A stretch of 64,000 nt of DNA, taken from the NCBI GenBank assembly GCA_034401135.1, contig JAWZSP010000006.1:2604001-2668000 (forward strand). The letters are read 5' to 3'. Shown here in pieces: positions 35,158-47,526 of the stretch (positions are counted from its first letter, which is position 1; the number at the start of each line of letters is the position of its first letter). The stretch is from Volutella citrinella (Eukaryota; Ascomycota; Sordariomycetes; Hypocreales; Nectriaceae). Made by a program: the position numbers and the translations under genes. The notes under the pieces were generated by a model. The model was not told the DNA's origin. It saw nothing but the letters and a program-made list of their open reading frames with translations, and did not search any database.

Positions 35158-37062
35158 TCAGGTCAGGTCGACAAGTTCCACATCGTCGACGTCCATGACC
35201 TCGATAACTTCATCCATTTCCGGCGACATTGGCTCGTCGTCCGTTCCGTCGAGCTCCATTGAGTTGTCGGACTCATCCTCATCGATAATTATGGCATGTT
35301 CTGGTGCTCGGTTCGTCGCTATTCCATCCTCGCTAAGCAGCCACTCTTCGATGTGGCGGTACAGAACACGAACAGTGTTGGGCGGGAAAGCATTCCCAAT
35401 CTGCGTTTTGACGCAGGTCTTTGTCCCGTAGAAAATATGTGTTCTAGGGAAGCCCTGGAGGCTCGCAAACTCGCGCAGAGTGAAATCCCTGGTCCCGTCA
35501 GGGTAATACAGCTCACTGCCGCTCGTGGTAATCGTGCCCGCCAAACGGTCCCAGTCCAGCACAGACCTCCTTGGCCGGTAGTATTTGACGCATTCCAGGT
35601 TGTGGACGTCATCGCCGGGGAGAATGCCGCTTATCGCTTTTCGAATCGTGGTAAACGGCATCAGGCCGCCTTCACCGGCCGGACTGTGCGTCGGCTTTGG
35701 GAATGGTGGAAGCCTTTCGCCTGGAGCAGAGGCGATGATGATGAGGCGTTTGCGCGTTTGCGCCGCCCCCCATGTTGCCAGTTGCACTACCCTCCATCGA
35801 ACAGAGTATCCAAACTGGGTGAACTCGGCGATCAGACCGCAAAACCAGAACGAGTGGCGATCATGGGTTATGCCGAAGGTTTGCTCGACTGTGATGATTC
35901 GTGGCCGTGTCTTCCGAATCAGCTCGTTGCACCCAAAGAGAGAAAAGATGTTTGCTTCATCATTGGGGCCTTGCCGGGTATGGGCTGGCGAAAAATACTG
36001 GCAGGGAGGAGAGAAGTGAAGCACATCAACTCGTATGCGCTCGTTCTGGTAGTTGGAAATGAACTCATTAAGGGCGATATTGTAAAAGGCGGTTTCCGGG
36101 AAGTTGTGGCAGTACGTGTCGTAGACATCTTTCCAATGGTCGACCGCGTATTGGACCTTGAACCCGGCCATCTGGGCTCCTCGTGAAACGCCGCCGGCTC
36201 CGCAGCAAGCATCGAACATGGTGTACTTCTGCCCAATACTTCGGGTTGGTCGTGAGTCAGTTTCGCCTCTCTCGAGATCGATGGCAGTAGAGGTGGCAGG
36301 CTTTGAAGGTACCCAAGAGCCACCCTTGACTCGAGAGCCGCGCCATTGGTTGCTGATGATTTCATCCTGAACTCGGTGCCCTGGTCCGTCAACGTCCGCG
36401 GCTCGGATGCGAATGAATGCTTCCTCTGTTTGCTTCTTCTTGTTGCCTTGGACAAGGAATCGCACCTCCAGCTTCTAGCGACAGGTCACTTGTGTTGTTT
36501 TGTTGTTTCGTTCCAGTCCAGCATTTGAAGAGTAGAGGGCATTGGTGACGGTCAGGCCCCCTCTTTCCAACACCATTGAAGGCGAGATGTCCACTAAACC
36601 CCCATAGTCCGCATCTTCTCCTTCCTCCAGGTATCGAATCATGCAGATCTCACTTGGGTCTTTGGGGAGCTTGGCCATGAGCGAGCCGCTCCGGGCATAG
36701 GGAATCCCGCGAACTTTGACCTCTCCGGTTTCTCGGTTTCGCACGATGGCCTTGACCGTCAAGAATTGGCTCTCGTATGGTCCCACCTGGTATGGCCGGA
36801 TGCGGAGAAAATCGCCAGATCGCACGTTGATGTTTGAAACCCGGAGCATGTCCAGGAGAAACTCATTGTTCCGTAACTCGCCATTCCGGACGTCAAGATC
36901 ATCGGTGAGGTCGATCACCTCTGTATCCTCGTCTTCTTCCGACAAATCGATACCGTTGAGGGTACATGATGAGAGCGCCCTCTGGCGGTTTGGTCCTGCT
37001 CTCGGCCTTGTGGTCAGGAACTCGATCTCGTCCCGCCCATGATCAGAGGACGGTCGCGGCAT
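35158..37062 (-). CDS. rid: RID/Masc1-type DNA cytosine methyltransferase, interrupted by an in-frame TAG (possible pseudogene)
   Basis: The frame runs 37062-35158 (634 sense codons plus one internal TAG at 36475-36477); the first ATG is at 37062 and the upstream open frame has no ATG. The N-terminal half holds a BAH-like region (NVRSGDFLRIRPYQVGPYES). The C-terminal half has C5-methyltransferase motifs: I FDACCGAGGVSRGAQMAGF, IV SPPCQYFS, VI VEQT (RID/Masc1 hallmark replacing ENV), VIII QTRKRLIIIAS, and the final QIGNAFPPNTV. RID proteins are required for repeat-induced point mutation in the sexual cycle. The TAG sits in VTCR-stop-KLEV, with frame and homology continuing on both sides. No GT-AG intron of plausible quality removes it without deleting BAH-side sequence. 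It may be a null allele, a sequencing error or read-through. Confidence 0.8.
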
Positions 37063-38333
37063 CCCAGTATGAGAAGTGCGAGGACTTGGTGGATATGGAC
37101 TAGAGAGTGCGCAATTAGAGTCAGCTGCGAATGTGAGACTTGGGCTCAATGCTGGGCGTAAATGATGAGGCAAACGTACGAAATTCTCCAGGGCACGTCG
37201 TTGCAAGGCGAAGGTAGATCGTGGGAATGGAGATAGAGAGATGAAAGAGGGTCAGCTTGTGCCAGATAAAATCTTGAAGAATTCCTGCCAGGACTCCTTA
37301 GGCTAGGCACCAACAGGTGGAGGTGTAGAATGTCCGCGGATGATATTCGAGGAAGTTCGTGCGGCGGCCTCCTAACGGGGTGGAAGAGATGAGAGATCTA
37401 GCAAACAAAGCGTAAGCAGTGATGAGTCATAAAGAAAGAAACCCGACTCCCTAAAAATCAAGATGGAGATAAATTAGAGCCCGGAATTATTGTGGCGGTG
37501 TTTTTTATCACTTGCGAGGTGCAAGGTGAAGGATTTCTGAGGAATGGGTCACGCCAGCAGCTACTTTAGGATGTAACTCTATCATCACTAACACGCAAAA
37601 GTGTCTGGCAGGGAACACCCAACGTGCAATAAAAGCGCAAGACCAGACACCGCCCGCCCAGTATCGCATTAAGGGATGCTGATTTTTATTTGACAGCATG
37701 GGTAAAGACCACCCAGTCGAGAATTGCACGTGGTGTTTGCCTCAACAATGGAAGAAATGTTACCCTGAAGCTCCCAATTACTGGGTACCGAGTACTACTA
37801 TAGCTGGTCGGCACATGGAAACATCTGCTATTTACCTGTCAATTTAGGGGGAAAAAGAAAAAAAAATTATCGAATTGACAAACAAGCCTGATGGAGGCGA
37901 TGTTTTCTCGCTCTCATCTGATGAAGGTCGATGGCAAGGCGGCCGAGCTTTTCCCGACGATCGTGTCTTCCCCCATCCTCAAATCGTCTGCGTCACCGAA
38001 CAGACATCACCGTGCGTCGGCTCGGGGAATACTTAACCGGCCTTATTTTGTCGAATTTCTTGTCTGTGACTTTTCTGGCGCGACCGAATCCGTCGTAATA
38101 TTGCAACGCCGCATCGTTTGTGTGACCGGCAGCTAGCTGACGACGGAGTGGTAAGTTCACCTGATACGCTACCCTTGGCCTGAGCTGACATGAGCCCTAC
38201 TTTCTCATCTAGTAAGTTCTGGTTGGCTAGGATTCGTTAGGATTCGCTCAGGTTAGGTGTTAAGGCTGGGATCAGCTCAGGACAAGGGCGGGGTGTCAGT
38301 TACGCTGTACACTCACGAGGACGGGCTCTGGCA
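37063..38333. other. Divergent promoter region RID-type gene / HhH-GPD glycosylase
   Basis: About 1.3 kb lies between divergent genes. On the minus strand GTACGT (37189 downward) to CTCTAG near 37100 looks like a 5' untranslated intron of the methyltransferase gene. A poly-A tract lies at 37856-37867. Short direct phrases GGATTCGTTAGGATTCGCTCAGG occur at about 38231-38253. No further gene is seen. Confidence 0.4.
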
Positions 38334-39788
38334 ATGACAGCCCGGACCCTACGCAAACGGAGGGCTGACGGGAAACTCGAGCATCTACCTAAAAGACAAA
38401 GAAAGAGCGAAAACCCAGAACCCTCGATAGACGATGAGCCAGAGCTGCTGCCACATAACCTTGGCCCTCAAAAGGTCGCACGGAGATTGCCTCGCAGACC
38501 TAGCCCGACGGCGGACCCCGGAAAATCAGAACAGAGCGAGCCGTTGAAAGTTGAGGAAACAGCCCCTAGCCTCGGGCAATTTCCTGCCTTGGCTGAAGGA
38601 CAAGCGACTGCCGACTCGAGAGACAATGCACGGCGAACGCTCCGCCCACGCAGGTCAAAGCTTGTCAAGACCTACTATGAGTCTGACGATGAGCAGGTGG
38701 AGACAAAGACAGAGTCCACGGGACGTGCTTCGCAGAGACAGAGGCCTGCACGAGCCAGCCAAGACTCAAAGACGGAAATCGAAATGGTCATGGAGACGAA
38801 GCTCAAGAGTGTGATGCCTAAGAGAAAAACGAGGAAGTCAAAGGACAATCCATACGGACTTACTCCAGGTATCACGCCATTCCCCGACTGGGCAACTCCA
38901 TCTCACGAGGACTGCGAAGAAGTCTACAAGCGACTTGCAAAACTGCATGGTCCAGCCAAGGCCCCCCAAAAGATTCCGGCACCATCATTGGATGTTTCGG
39001 GCTGTGGCGAGGTTCCTTCGGTGCTAGATGCAATGGTTCGGACTCGCTTGAGTGCGCATACGTCTTCGGCCAACTCCAGCGCTGCATTTAAAGGCTTGGT
39101 AAAGAAGTTTGGCGTCTTGGAAAAGGGGATCGGGCAGGGCAGCGTGGACTGGAACAATGTTCGTTTGGCGCCCGTTGAAAGCATCGTGCAGGCCATCAAG
39201 CATGGCGGTCTGGCTCAGACAAAGGGCAAGGACATCAAGGCTATCTTGGAGATGGTCCACGAAGAGAACATGGCGAGAAGAGACGCCTTTGTTGCGGAGA
39301 GGAAGACGGGCGAGGCTGCGGGGGTTGCTGGGGCCGAGGACAAGACACAAGGTCAAAAGGACCTCGAAATTATGAAGGCGGAGCAAAACGTCCTCTCGTT
39401 GGATCATATCCATGGCATGCACCCTGACGAAGCCATGCGGGCCCTGGTCAAATTCCCAGGCATTGGAGTCAAGACGGCGTCCTGTGTCATCTTGTTTTGC
39501 CTCCAACAGCCCAGCTTCGCGGTTGATACCCACGTCCACCGCCTGACGGGCTGGCTCAAGTGGGTGCCCCCAAAGGCGACGCGGGACGACACGTTTGGAC
39601 ACCTCGAGGTGCGCGTCCCTGACCATCTCAAATATGGCCTGCACAAGCTCTTTGTGCAACACGGGAGAACCTGCATGCGATGCAGGGCGAACACGAGCGA
39701 AGGGACGGAGGAGTGGAATGACACCGATTGCCCACTGGAAGGGTTGGTGGAGCGTGTTGGGAAGCGACAGAAGGGTGGGAAGCACTAA
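38334..39788 (+). CDS. HhH-GPD DNA glycosylase (endonuclease III-like)
   Basis: A single exon gives 484 residues. The first 170 are basic and disordered (RTLRKRRADGK, PKRQRK), probably nuclear targeting. The HhH-GPD domain follows, with the helix-hairpin-helix FPGIGVKTASCVILF (about 373-387) that carries the lysine expected for bifunctional glycosylase/AP-lyase activity, and AVDTHVHRLTGWLKW with the catalytic Asp (about 397). The C-terminus has CMRC and a later Cys, fewer than the four Fe-S ligands of bacterial endonuclease III. The insert of about 40 residues rich in Ala/Glu/Lys before the hairpin is typical of the fungal subfamily. The role is base excision repair, probably of oxidised bases. 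It is divergent from the methyltransferase gene, and a functional link is only a thought. Confidence 0.88.
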   Translation: MTARTLRKRRADGKLEHLPKRQRKSENPEPSIDDEPELLPHNLGPQKVARRLPRRPSPTADPGKSEQSEPLKVEETAPSLGQFPALAEGQATADSRDNARRTLRPRRSKLVKTYYESDDEQVETKTESTGRASQRQRPARASQDSKTEIEMVMETKLKSVMPKRKTRKSKDNPYGLTPGITPFPDWATPSHEDCEEVYKRLAKLHGPAKAPQKIPAPSLDVSGCGEVPSVLDAMVRTRLSAHTSSANSSAAFKGLVKKFGVLEKGIGQGSVDWNNVRLAPVESIVQAIKHGGLAQTKGKDIKAILEMVHEENMARRDAFVAERKTGEAAGVAGAEDKTQGQKDLEIMKAEQNVLSLDHIHGMHPDEAMRALVKFPGIGVKTASCVILFCLQQPSFAVDTHVHRLTGWLKWVPPKATRDDTFGHLEVRVPDHLKYGLHKLFVQHGRTCMRCRANTSEGTEEWNDTDCPLEGLVERVGKRQKGGKH

Positions 39789-40869
39789 TGAGAGGAGCCA
39801 AGGTAGTGTGATTCACTGTGAATGTAAGGAAAGTGCTAGAAGAATAAGTAGCAAGGATGGGATCAAACATCCTTCATCTGCCTCAAGCACAAAGAGAGCA
39901 AACATGGTGTCTCGTGACCTTTGACTACGAGCTCAAGCGGGCTGGAATCTGCATTTTGACGAAGTAAACCGCTTGACCCGCGGCCCACACTTAAGGTAGC
40001 AATAACGGAAGCAAATTCCTAGCTGTACAGGCCATAAGCATCACAAATGTTAAGCCGTGACTTGCTCAAGTTATCCTGTTGACGTTGCTCAATATTTTAT
40101 ATCATATTAGGTAGGCATTATAACAAATTAAACCTAATACTATACTTGCCTAATCTGCACCTAAACATATCTACACATTTGCTAGTAGCGACGCTGAATT
40201 GCAGTTATAGCACTATGAGCATCCTTGCGGGAGACGGAGCGATTGGCATTTGAAATGCTTGTGGCCTGTACGGATACCGACCTTGGTCTTCCAGCACGTT
40301 CTGGTCAAGCAGCAAACGGTTGGCGTGAGGCGAAGACCGTGGCTGTCGCCGTGGAAGCCGTAGCCTGCACGTCACTGGGACAGTGCGCACGGACCACATC
40401 TATTAAAACCCCTGCGACTCCAACGCGGCAACGTCTGGGCCACTCACGCGTCAGTGCGAGAAGCTGGTCCTGACATTTTCATGCCAACCCTTACGACCAC
40501 CCAAGAGCCAGCAGCTTCGCCCCCTCCACCGTAGGAGCGTATGTGCGTGTTTCCAGGCGAGGATAAAGTACGAAGTCGTAGCTAATGCCCTGCATTCGTA
40601 GCTTTCCTTAGCCACCCGTCACCAGCTACGCCCCCCTCCGATTTCTCAACCATCTCTCCACTAGGCCGGCCGACGACTACATCTCTGATTCACGAACCGC
40701 TCCAGTGGGATTGTTTTCACACCCTACCTCCGACGACCACCTTCTCTGTTGATTCCTCTCGTTTGTTCCGTAACGCACCCCTTGTCGATGCGACAGCAGC
40801 CCAGTTCGCAGACAGCAGCCGCTTACCGCTGAGCCCGAGACATGCTCAGCCAATATCGCATATCATATC
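39789..40869. other. Intergenic and 5' leader of SEN1
   Basis: An AT-rich core (about 40080-40180) with CCTAATAC/GCCTAATC phrases lies next to the glycosylase 3' end. From about 40600 the sequence is pyrimidine-rich (CCCCTCCGATTTCTCAACCATCTCTCC), typical of a fungal 5' untranslated leader before the SEN1 ATG. No gene is seen. Confidence 0.45.
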
Positions 40870-43800
40870 ATGGCCGATATTAACGAAGAGCTGACAAGGT
40901 GGTACGAGGAACTGCAAAAGATTCCAGCCGAGTACCACCTTCTCTGCCCGAGACTCGGCGACGACGATGACGAGGATTACAAGTCACTTGAAGACTCAGA
41001 CAGCCAGATCACGAGTCAAGAGAAGAAGGACCGAATACAAAAAGCGAACGAGCGTATCGAGGTCACGTACTGGAACAGTCTAATATTTGGATTTGACAAG
41101 CAGGATGCAGGGAAGTGGCTGGATGACTTCACCAAGAGGCTGGAGCAGTGCCTCAAGTCGTGCTCTGATTGTGTCATGAACTGGCACATGAAGCGGAAAG
41201 CCGCACTGGAGAAGTTTGCCGAGTAGGACTGGCCACCCGATCCGCAATTCGCATTGCTAACCGTGACAGGCGATGGGATGAAGAAGCTGTATTCCAGATC
41301 AAAGAACTGCTCGACCGCATCGACGTCAATCGAATCGACCACAATCTAAAGTGGGCCAAGCAATTCATCGAAAAGATAGAGTCAACCGGTACGACATTCA
41401 AGAAGTCTCAATTCGGCGAGCACCTCCCCGACGTCCACATCGCGATATACGAGGCCCTATGTTGCATCACATACATGCTAGATCCTGAACAACGTACCAC
41501 CTTTCAATATGTGTTCCGTCGCCTGCAAGGCAAGAACATGCTGAAGCTCGGGACCAAGGAGCCACTTCCGGGAATGACGTACATCATCTTCGACCAAGCA
41601 AATGAAGATCGACGGAGGTGGGCGATGGAGAACTGGAAGAATCTGGACAACAACGCCATGACCCAAGACCAGTTTGAATGGGCGGTAAGCGGTGGCCTGG
41701 CCGCGGCCATTGACGATATTAGCAAGCGAGAGCTTTCGCAACCTACAACCGAGATGTACCTTGAGATCGAAAGGTTTTGGCAAAGCTTCGAGGAAATCTT
41801 GCGCACACTAAGCGGCGGTGTCATCCTCCACGGCCTTCGCCATCTGGAGGTGAAACCTGGGAGCCCGAATATTTACGACTTGCTTTTCCGACATATCCAG
41901 TACTGCAATTCTGAAGGCGTGTTGGTGGTGGGCATCAGAGTCCTAAGCGCCTTCTGGAGGAAGTCACCAGAGGCATTCTGGGACGTTATCGGTGATGCGC
42001 GACCCAATGTGATTGCGGACATGTTGTTTGGAAGCCCAGTCTACAAAAGCCTCTTGCGGCAATCCCTTGATGACTGCTGGGCTGGGTTTGACGCGGGCTC
42101 ATCTGATGTACCCTTTCCCACTTCTTGGGTCGATCCATGGCTTCAGTCATTGGGGCGGGATCGTAGGTACGATGCCTGCGAAGTCTTGATGCATACCCTG
42201 TTTGAAAACCTCGCCAAGGATGCATCCATTGGAGAGCCAGGGCAAGCTGCGTGTATTCGCGCTGGGTTTGATGCCTTGCATTTCACCATGACAACATTTC
42301 TCGACCCTGAAACTAAAATCGGCACTGGGACAACCCATCTCTATGCGAGTTCCGCGTTCAACTTGGTCATGAAACACAAGGACCTCATCCTGCGTAATCT
42401 GCGCCCTCCGACGGGCAGTCGCGAGGGCTGGCAGACGTTCCAGGTCGCTACAGCGGCCAAGCATGTGTTGCAAACCGCGATGAAGCTTGACATGAAGATA
42501 TTTTCAGAAGAATTCAGTGCTCTCCTTGATGGGAAGCAACTCCAGTCTGCCGTCGCAAGAAACTCGAAGATATTTTGGCAAGGCATTGTTGAGATGTTCG
42601 ATCTTTCGGTAGAGCAAGTTGATCTGGCACGAGAGATCCTGCTTTCACTGGAACCCCTCATCGGCATTGAACAAATCAGGCCCCCCAAGAATGGCCAACT
42701 GAACGAATCCAGCACACTCTTCAATCAGTCGCTCACCGGAACTGTGGATGTACTCGGAAGCACTCTTGGCAGAATGTCAGAACTCGACGCGGCAGATCTT
42801 AACACTCTCTTCACCGACCGGCATGCATACCAATATACCATTGGCCTCTCTGTTCATGGGGAGTCTGACCTGGCAGAAGCAGCCTCAGAGTTGCTCAAGA
42901 GCTGGACTGGTGAACTTTCCCGGAGTGGTGCTTTCGAGCAAATGTCCCAGCTTCACCCCGATCAAACTCTCGCTTCAATAGTCTGGGCCTTGGAGCGATT
43001 CCTTAAGCCACCCAACCCTTGGGGCCCCATCCGACCTATCCTCAACATGAGCCGCGACGTTCTTCGAGGACTCACCGACCCACTTTCCGGTGTGTTGCGA
43101 GTGAAGACTCTCGAACCGATTTCAGCAGCAAAGGTTCGCAGATGGTGGGGTGAGCAATGGCGCTTTGTTTCTACATGTTGTAGGAATATCGAGCACTGGT
43201 CTCGATATATTGCGAACAGCATCATGCAAGAATTCTGCCGTGAAATCATGGAGCTTGCCGAGGCACTCATTGCTGAAGACGGCCTGATCACCTCAGCTAT
43301 CTCGAAATCGTCGAATAAGAGCGACGAAGAGATAATGGCTCAAATTCTCATACCTACCAAGCAATACTTCAGCGGAATGGAGAATATGATCAGGCTGAGG
43401 GACTTGTGGCTGGTTGACGTGACTGTCCGGGTGTTGACCAAGATCTTGACACGACTACGAGAGAACAATCACGAGATCCACCCTGCATCCCGTAAGCTCA
43501 TTACCGATGCCTCCCTTCCGACCGGTGTCCCCGGCAAGTATGTTCGATCTACGAATCTATCAGACCAGCAACGAGCCGAATTACTGCGAGCTCTGGGTCA
43601 GACGGATGATGAGGTACAAATATATCAGCTCGGAGTTGCGTCACAGACTGCTGCCCAAAACGCAGCCAAGGCGAAGGACGCGGTCAAGAAGCAGAGCAAG
43701 CTTGATGCATGGTCGAAATCGGGTACTTCTATGACTGGTGCCTTAACGACCAAGTCTGCAAAGTCGAATCGTGACCATGTGATGGAGCTCAGTGGTTCCA

Positions 43801-46800
43801 TTGACAGCCCTATTCTTAAGCAGCTTGAGGCTCGTCAAGCCAAGGCCAAAGCTAAGGCCAAAGCCAAGGTTCCCGACCAACGGGCCATTTCAGCCCTCAA
43901 GGAAAGCCGACAGAGGGAAAAGGCCGAAAAGGCAAAGCGAGATGCCGAGGCGATTGCACGAGCCAAGCAGATCCGTGGCGAAACAGGAGATCTGCATGGC
44001 TTGGGAGGTGCCCATACCAAAAGCGACATCATGGTCAACAGCTCCGACGAAGAGTCCGAGGAGGAGGAGGAAGACTCCGATGTTGACAACGAGCTGGCTG
44101 TTCTTAGTGCCGGTGGGAAGAAGATTCTCGATGAAACAGAGAGGCGTCGCCAGCAGGCGCTTCGCGATAAGCTTCGAAAGCCTGTCAAGAAAACTAGACA
44201 ACAGCGGTCTGTGAAGGAAATGAGAGCAAGACTTATCCCTCCGATGGATCGCTTGCACAACGCTCTGTTGGCTTGGGATATCTTCCACGAGGGGAACGAC
44301 CCGCCGAATGGACCAGCGGCTAGCGAAGTCGCGACGACATATGGCAACCCGATGTCTTATCAAAACACATTCTTCCCGCTCCTGGCCTCTGAGGCCTGGC
44401 GATCCTTTGTCACTGCCAAGGATGAGGTGACATCACAACCTTTTGGCATGAAGATTGCAAGTCGCGCAAGTGTCGACAGCTACCTGGAGGTGACCTTCAC
44501 GATGCCTGTTGTACAAAACAAGGACCGAGGCGTCTCAGAGGGCGACATTCTTCTCGTATCCGAGTCTGAGAGTCCGCTGACGGACCAAACAGCGAAACAC
44601 TGTCTCGCAAGGGTCCATCGCATTACCTACAAGAAGGAAATGATTGAGATCACTTATCGGGTCGCCTCAAGAGGCAACCCGCTCTCTCAGGTGCTAACGC
44701 CCGGAACCAGTGTTCACGGCGTCAAAATCACCAACATGACCACCATCGAGAGAGAATACGCGGCGCTGGAGAGCTTGCAGTACTATGACCTGATGGATGA
44801 GATTCTCAAGGCCGAGCCCTCACCTATTCTTCGATACGGCGAGGAGAAGATCGCGAACTACATGGAGAACTACTCTCTCAACAGAGGACAGGCAATGGCT
44901 GTGCTTGGTGCCCATGACAATGACGGCTTCACTTTGATCCAAGGGTAGGGCTTCTGGAACCTTACATTCGGGTTTGAGCTAATTTATCGACAGACCTCCT
45001 GGAACTGGTAAGACGAAAACAATTGTCGCGATGGTGGGGACTTTGCTGTCGGAGCAATTGAGCCAGATGGGTGCTGGCGTACCTGTCGGCGGCCCCCGGA
45101 ATGCCTCACCGGCTGCTCCCACCCGCGGCAAGAAGCTTCTTGTGTGCGCCCCCAGTAACGCCGCCGTGGACGAGCTTGTGCTTCGACTGAAGAACGGCAT
45201 CAAGACTATTGGTGGCAAAACGCGCAACATCAACGTCCTTCGACTCGGCAGAAGTGATGCCATCAACGCGAATGTGAAGGATGTGACGCTGGATGAGCTC
45301 GTCAAAGCCCGACTCGAAGGCGATACCACGAGGGAAAAGGCGAAAGCCGATCGTGAGAAGCTCCATGAGGATGCCGCTAAAATCAAGGAGGAGCTTGCTC
45401 AGCTCCGTCCTCGGCTCGAGGAAACCCGTGGCCTTGAGGACAGGGCCGTTTATAACACCCTGTCACGAAAATTCGAGGAGTTGAAAAGACAGCAAATGCA
45501 CATTGGCAAACAAATCGATGCTAATAAAGACAGCGGCAACTCTGTCGCTCGAGAGATGGAGATGCGCCGTCGGCAAGTCCAACAGGAGATTCTCAACTCG
45601 GCGCATGTGCTTTGCGCCACACTCAGTGGTAGCGGCCACGAGATGTTCCGGAACCTCGACGTGGAATTCGAGACGGTCATTATTGACGAGGCGGCTCAGT
45701 GTGTTGAGTTGAGCGCACTTATCCCGCTCAAGTACGGATGCTGCAAGTGTATTCTTGTCGGTGATCCAAAGCAACTTCCGCCAACAGTTCTATCACAATC
45801 AGCCGCGAAATTCGGCTACGACCAGAGCTTATTCGTCCGTATGCAACAGAACCATCCCAAGTCAATTCACTTGCTCGACATGCAATATCGAATGCACCCT
45901 GAAATCAGCATGTTCCCGAGCCGAGAATTCTATGAAGGGCAGCTGCAGGACGGCCAAAACATGCATGACCTTCGTGTCCAACCGTGGCACCAGAGCGCAC
46001 TACTCGGCCCGTACCGATTCTTCGATGTCGAGGGTGTTCAATCTCGTGGCAACAGAGGCCAGTCGCTCATCAACACGAGGGAACTGGATGTTGCCATGCA
46101 GATGTATGATCGATTCAGCAAGGACTATGGAGATTGCGACTTGACGGGCAAGATCGGCATCATCACGCCTTACAAGGCCCAGCTCTTTGAACTTCGCAAC
46201 CGCTTCAGATCACGATACGGTGAAGGGATCACGAGTATTATCGAGTTCAACACTACGGATGCTTTCCAAGGTCGAGAATGCGAGATTATCATCTTCTCCT
46301 GTGTCCGAGCCAGCTCTACTGGAGGTATCGGTTTCATGACTGACATTCGACGAATGAACGTCGGTCTTACTCGAGCCAAATCTTCCCTCTGGATCCTGGG
46401 AGATTCCAGAGCGCTTGTGCAGGGCGAGTTTTGGCGCAAGTTGATTGAAGATGCGCAGGCTCGAGACCGGTACACCAAAGGCGACATCCTATCCATGTTT
46501 CGAAGGCCTTTGGAGCGTGCGAAGCCGGGAAGCTATGTTCCACAGGCCGTGGATCGTGTTGTGACTATGCGAGATGCGCCGTCCGCTTCAGGCTCGAGCT
46601 CCCCATCTCCCCGGGTGAGTCCACCGGTGGCGGCTGCGCCTTCAAGCAAACCTATACAACATGCACCTCCACAGATACCAGGCCTCGGAAGCCTTGAAAC
46701 GAGAGATGAGGTCATGCCACGTTCTGGCGGGCCTCCGATTATCCACACATCGTCTGGCAAGCCTCCTGCGTCAGACCAGAAGAAGCGATCATTGGACGGC

Positions 46801-47223
46801 TCGGATTCAACCCAGCCGGTAAAGAAGAGAGTACGTGATTGATTCGGCCAGCAGCGTAAAGTCATGCATCTAACCTCTGCACAGGTAGCTAGCGACAGAT
46901 CCCGAGGAGGCGGCTTCATGGCCAAATTCAGTGCCAAGCCCCCTCGTCCTCTGAAACCTCCAACCGACCCTTCAGCCATGTCGGTGATGGGACTGGTTCC
47001 GCCAGAGAGACCTCCCCCGATTCCACTAGACCCCCCGAATCAATCACTGGGGTCAGATCCGGGGAGCAGCGCCGCAAACAACAAGGTTTGTGGTCACTAG
47101 TCCATGTTGCTGTTCATCGAGAGACTAACAAGCCTCCAGCCGCGCAACAACAAACCTCTACCGCCTCCCAATCCCCCAAGAAAGAAAGGAAAACCTAGTC
47201 TCTTCGTCCCCAAGAGGCGCTAG
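40870..47223 (+). CDS. SEN1: SEN1-type helicase (senataxin orthologue), RNA polymerase II termination
   Basis: Five exons (40870-41222, 41270-44944, 44994-46830, 46885-47085, 47140-47223) give 2,049 residues, close to usual fungal SEN1 length. The N-terminal helical SEN1_N region spans about residues 100-750. A basic/acidic linker (KAKAKAKAKVP, then SSDEESEEEEEDSDVDNE) precedes the SF1B helicase: Walker A GPPGTGKTKTIVAM, DEAAQ (about 1575), GDPKQLPPTV, QYRMHPEIS, TDAFQGRECEII and GLTRAKSSLWILGD. The second intron falls exactly inside the Walker A glycine codon. The tail is Pro-rich with KKRSLDG/VKKR (bipartite nuclear signal). It resolves R-loops and terminates non-coding transcripts. Without exons 4-5 the protein would end early after PVKKRVRD. 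Confidence 0.93.
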
Positions 47224-47526
47224 TAGCCAGATTATCCCCATATACCCGGTTGTATCATATGTAGACTCGTGGATATTAGCAAAAGAGCAAAGGCATTCGT
47301 TGGTGTTTAGGGGTGCCCTACTTGCACGGGCGGCATCATGTTGATTTCAAAGGATAGCATCTAGGCAGGCGCATTGCAAATAGTTTAGGTGAGAGCGTAT
47401 CATAATCACGGGCCCTACGAGCGGCCATTATACAGCCTACCCTGGTGGGTGGTCCAGACAGCTGTTTACTAAGAGACTTCACCCGACATCTCTTATACTA
47501 CGCCGGTAGAACGACTGTTGCAGGAT

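Noticed and set aside
36475..36549. 75 nt intron (GTCACC...GCTAG) removing the TAG in the rid gene
   Set aside because: The donor is non-consensus and it would delete the sequence VTNALYSSNAG that looks like the conserved end of the BAH-like region; kept only as an alternative.
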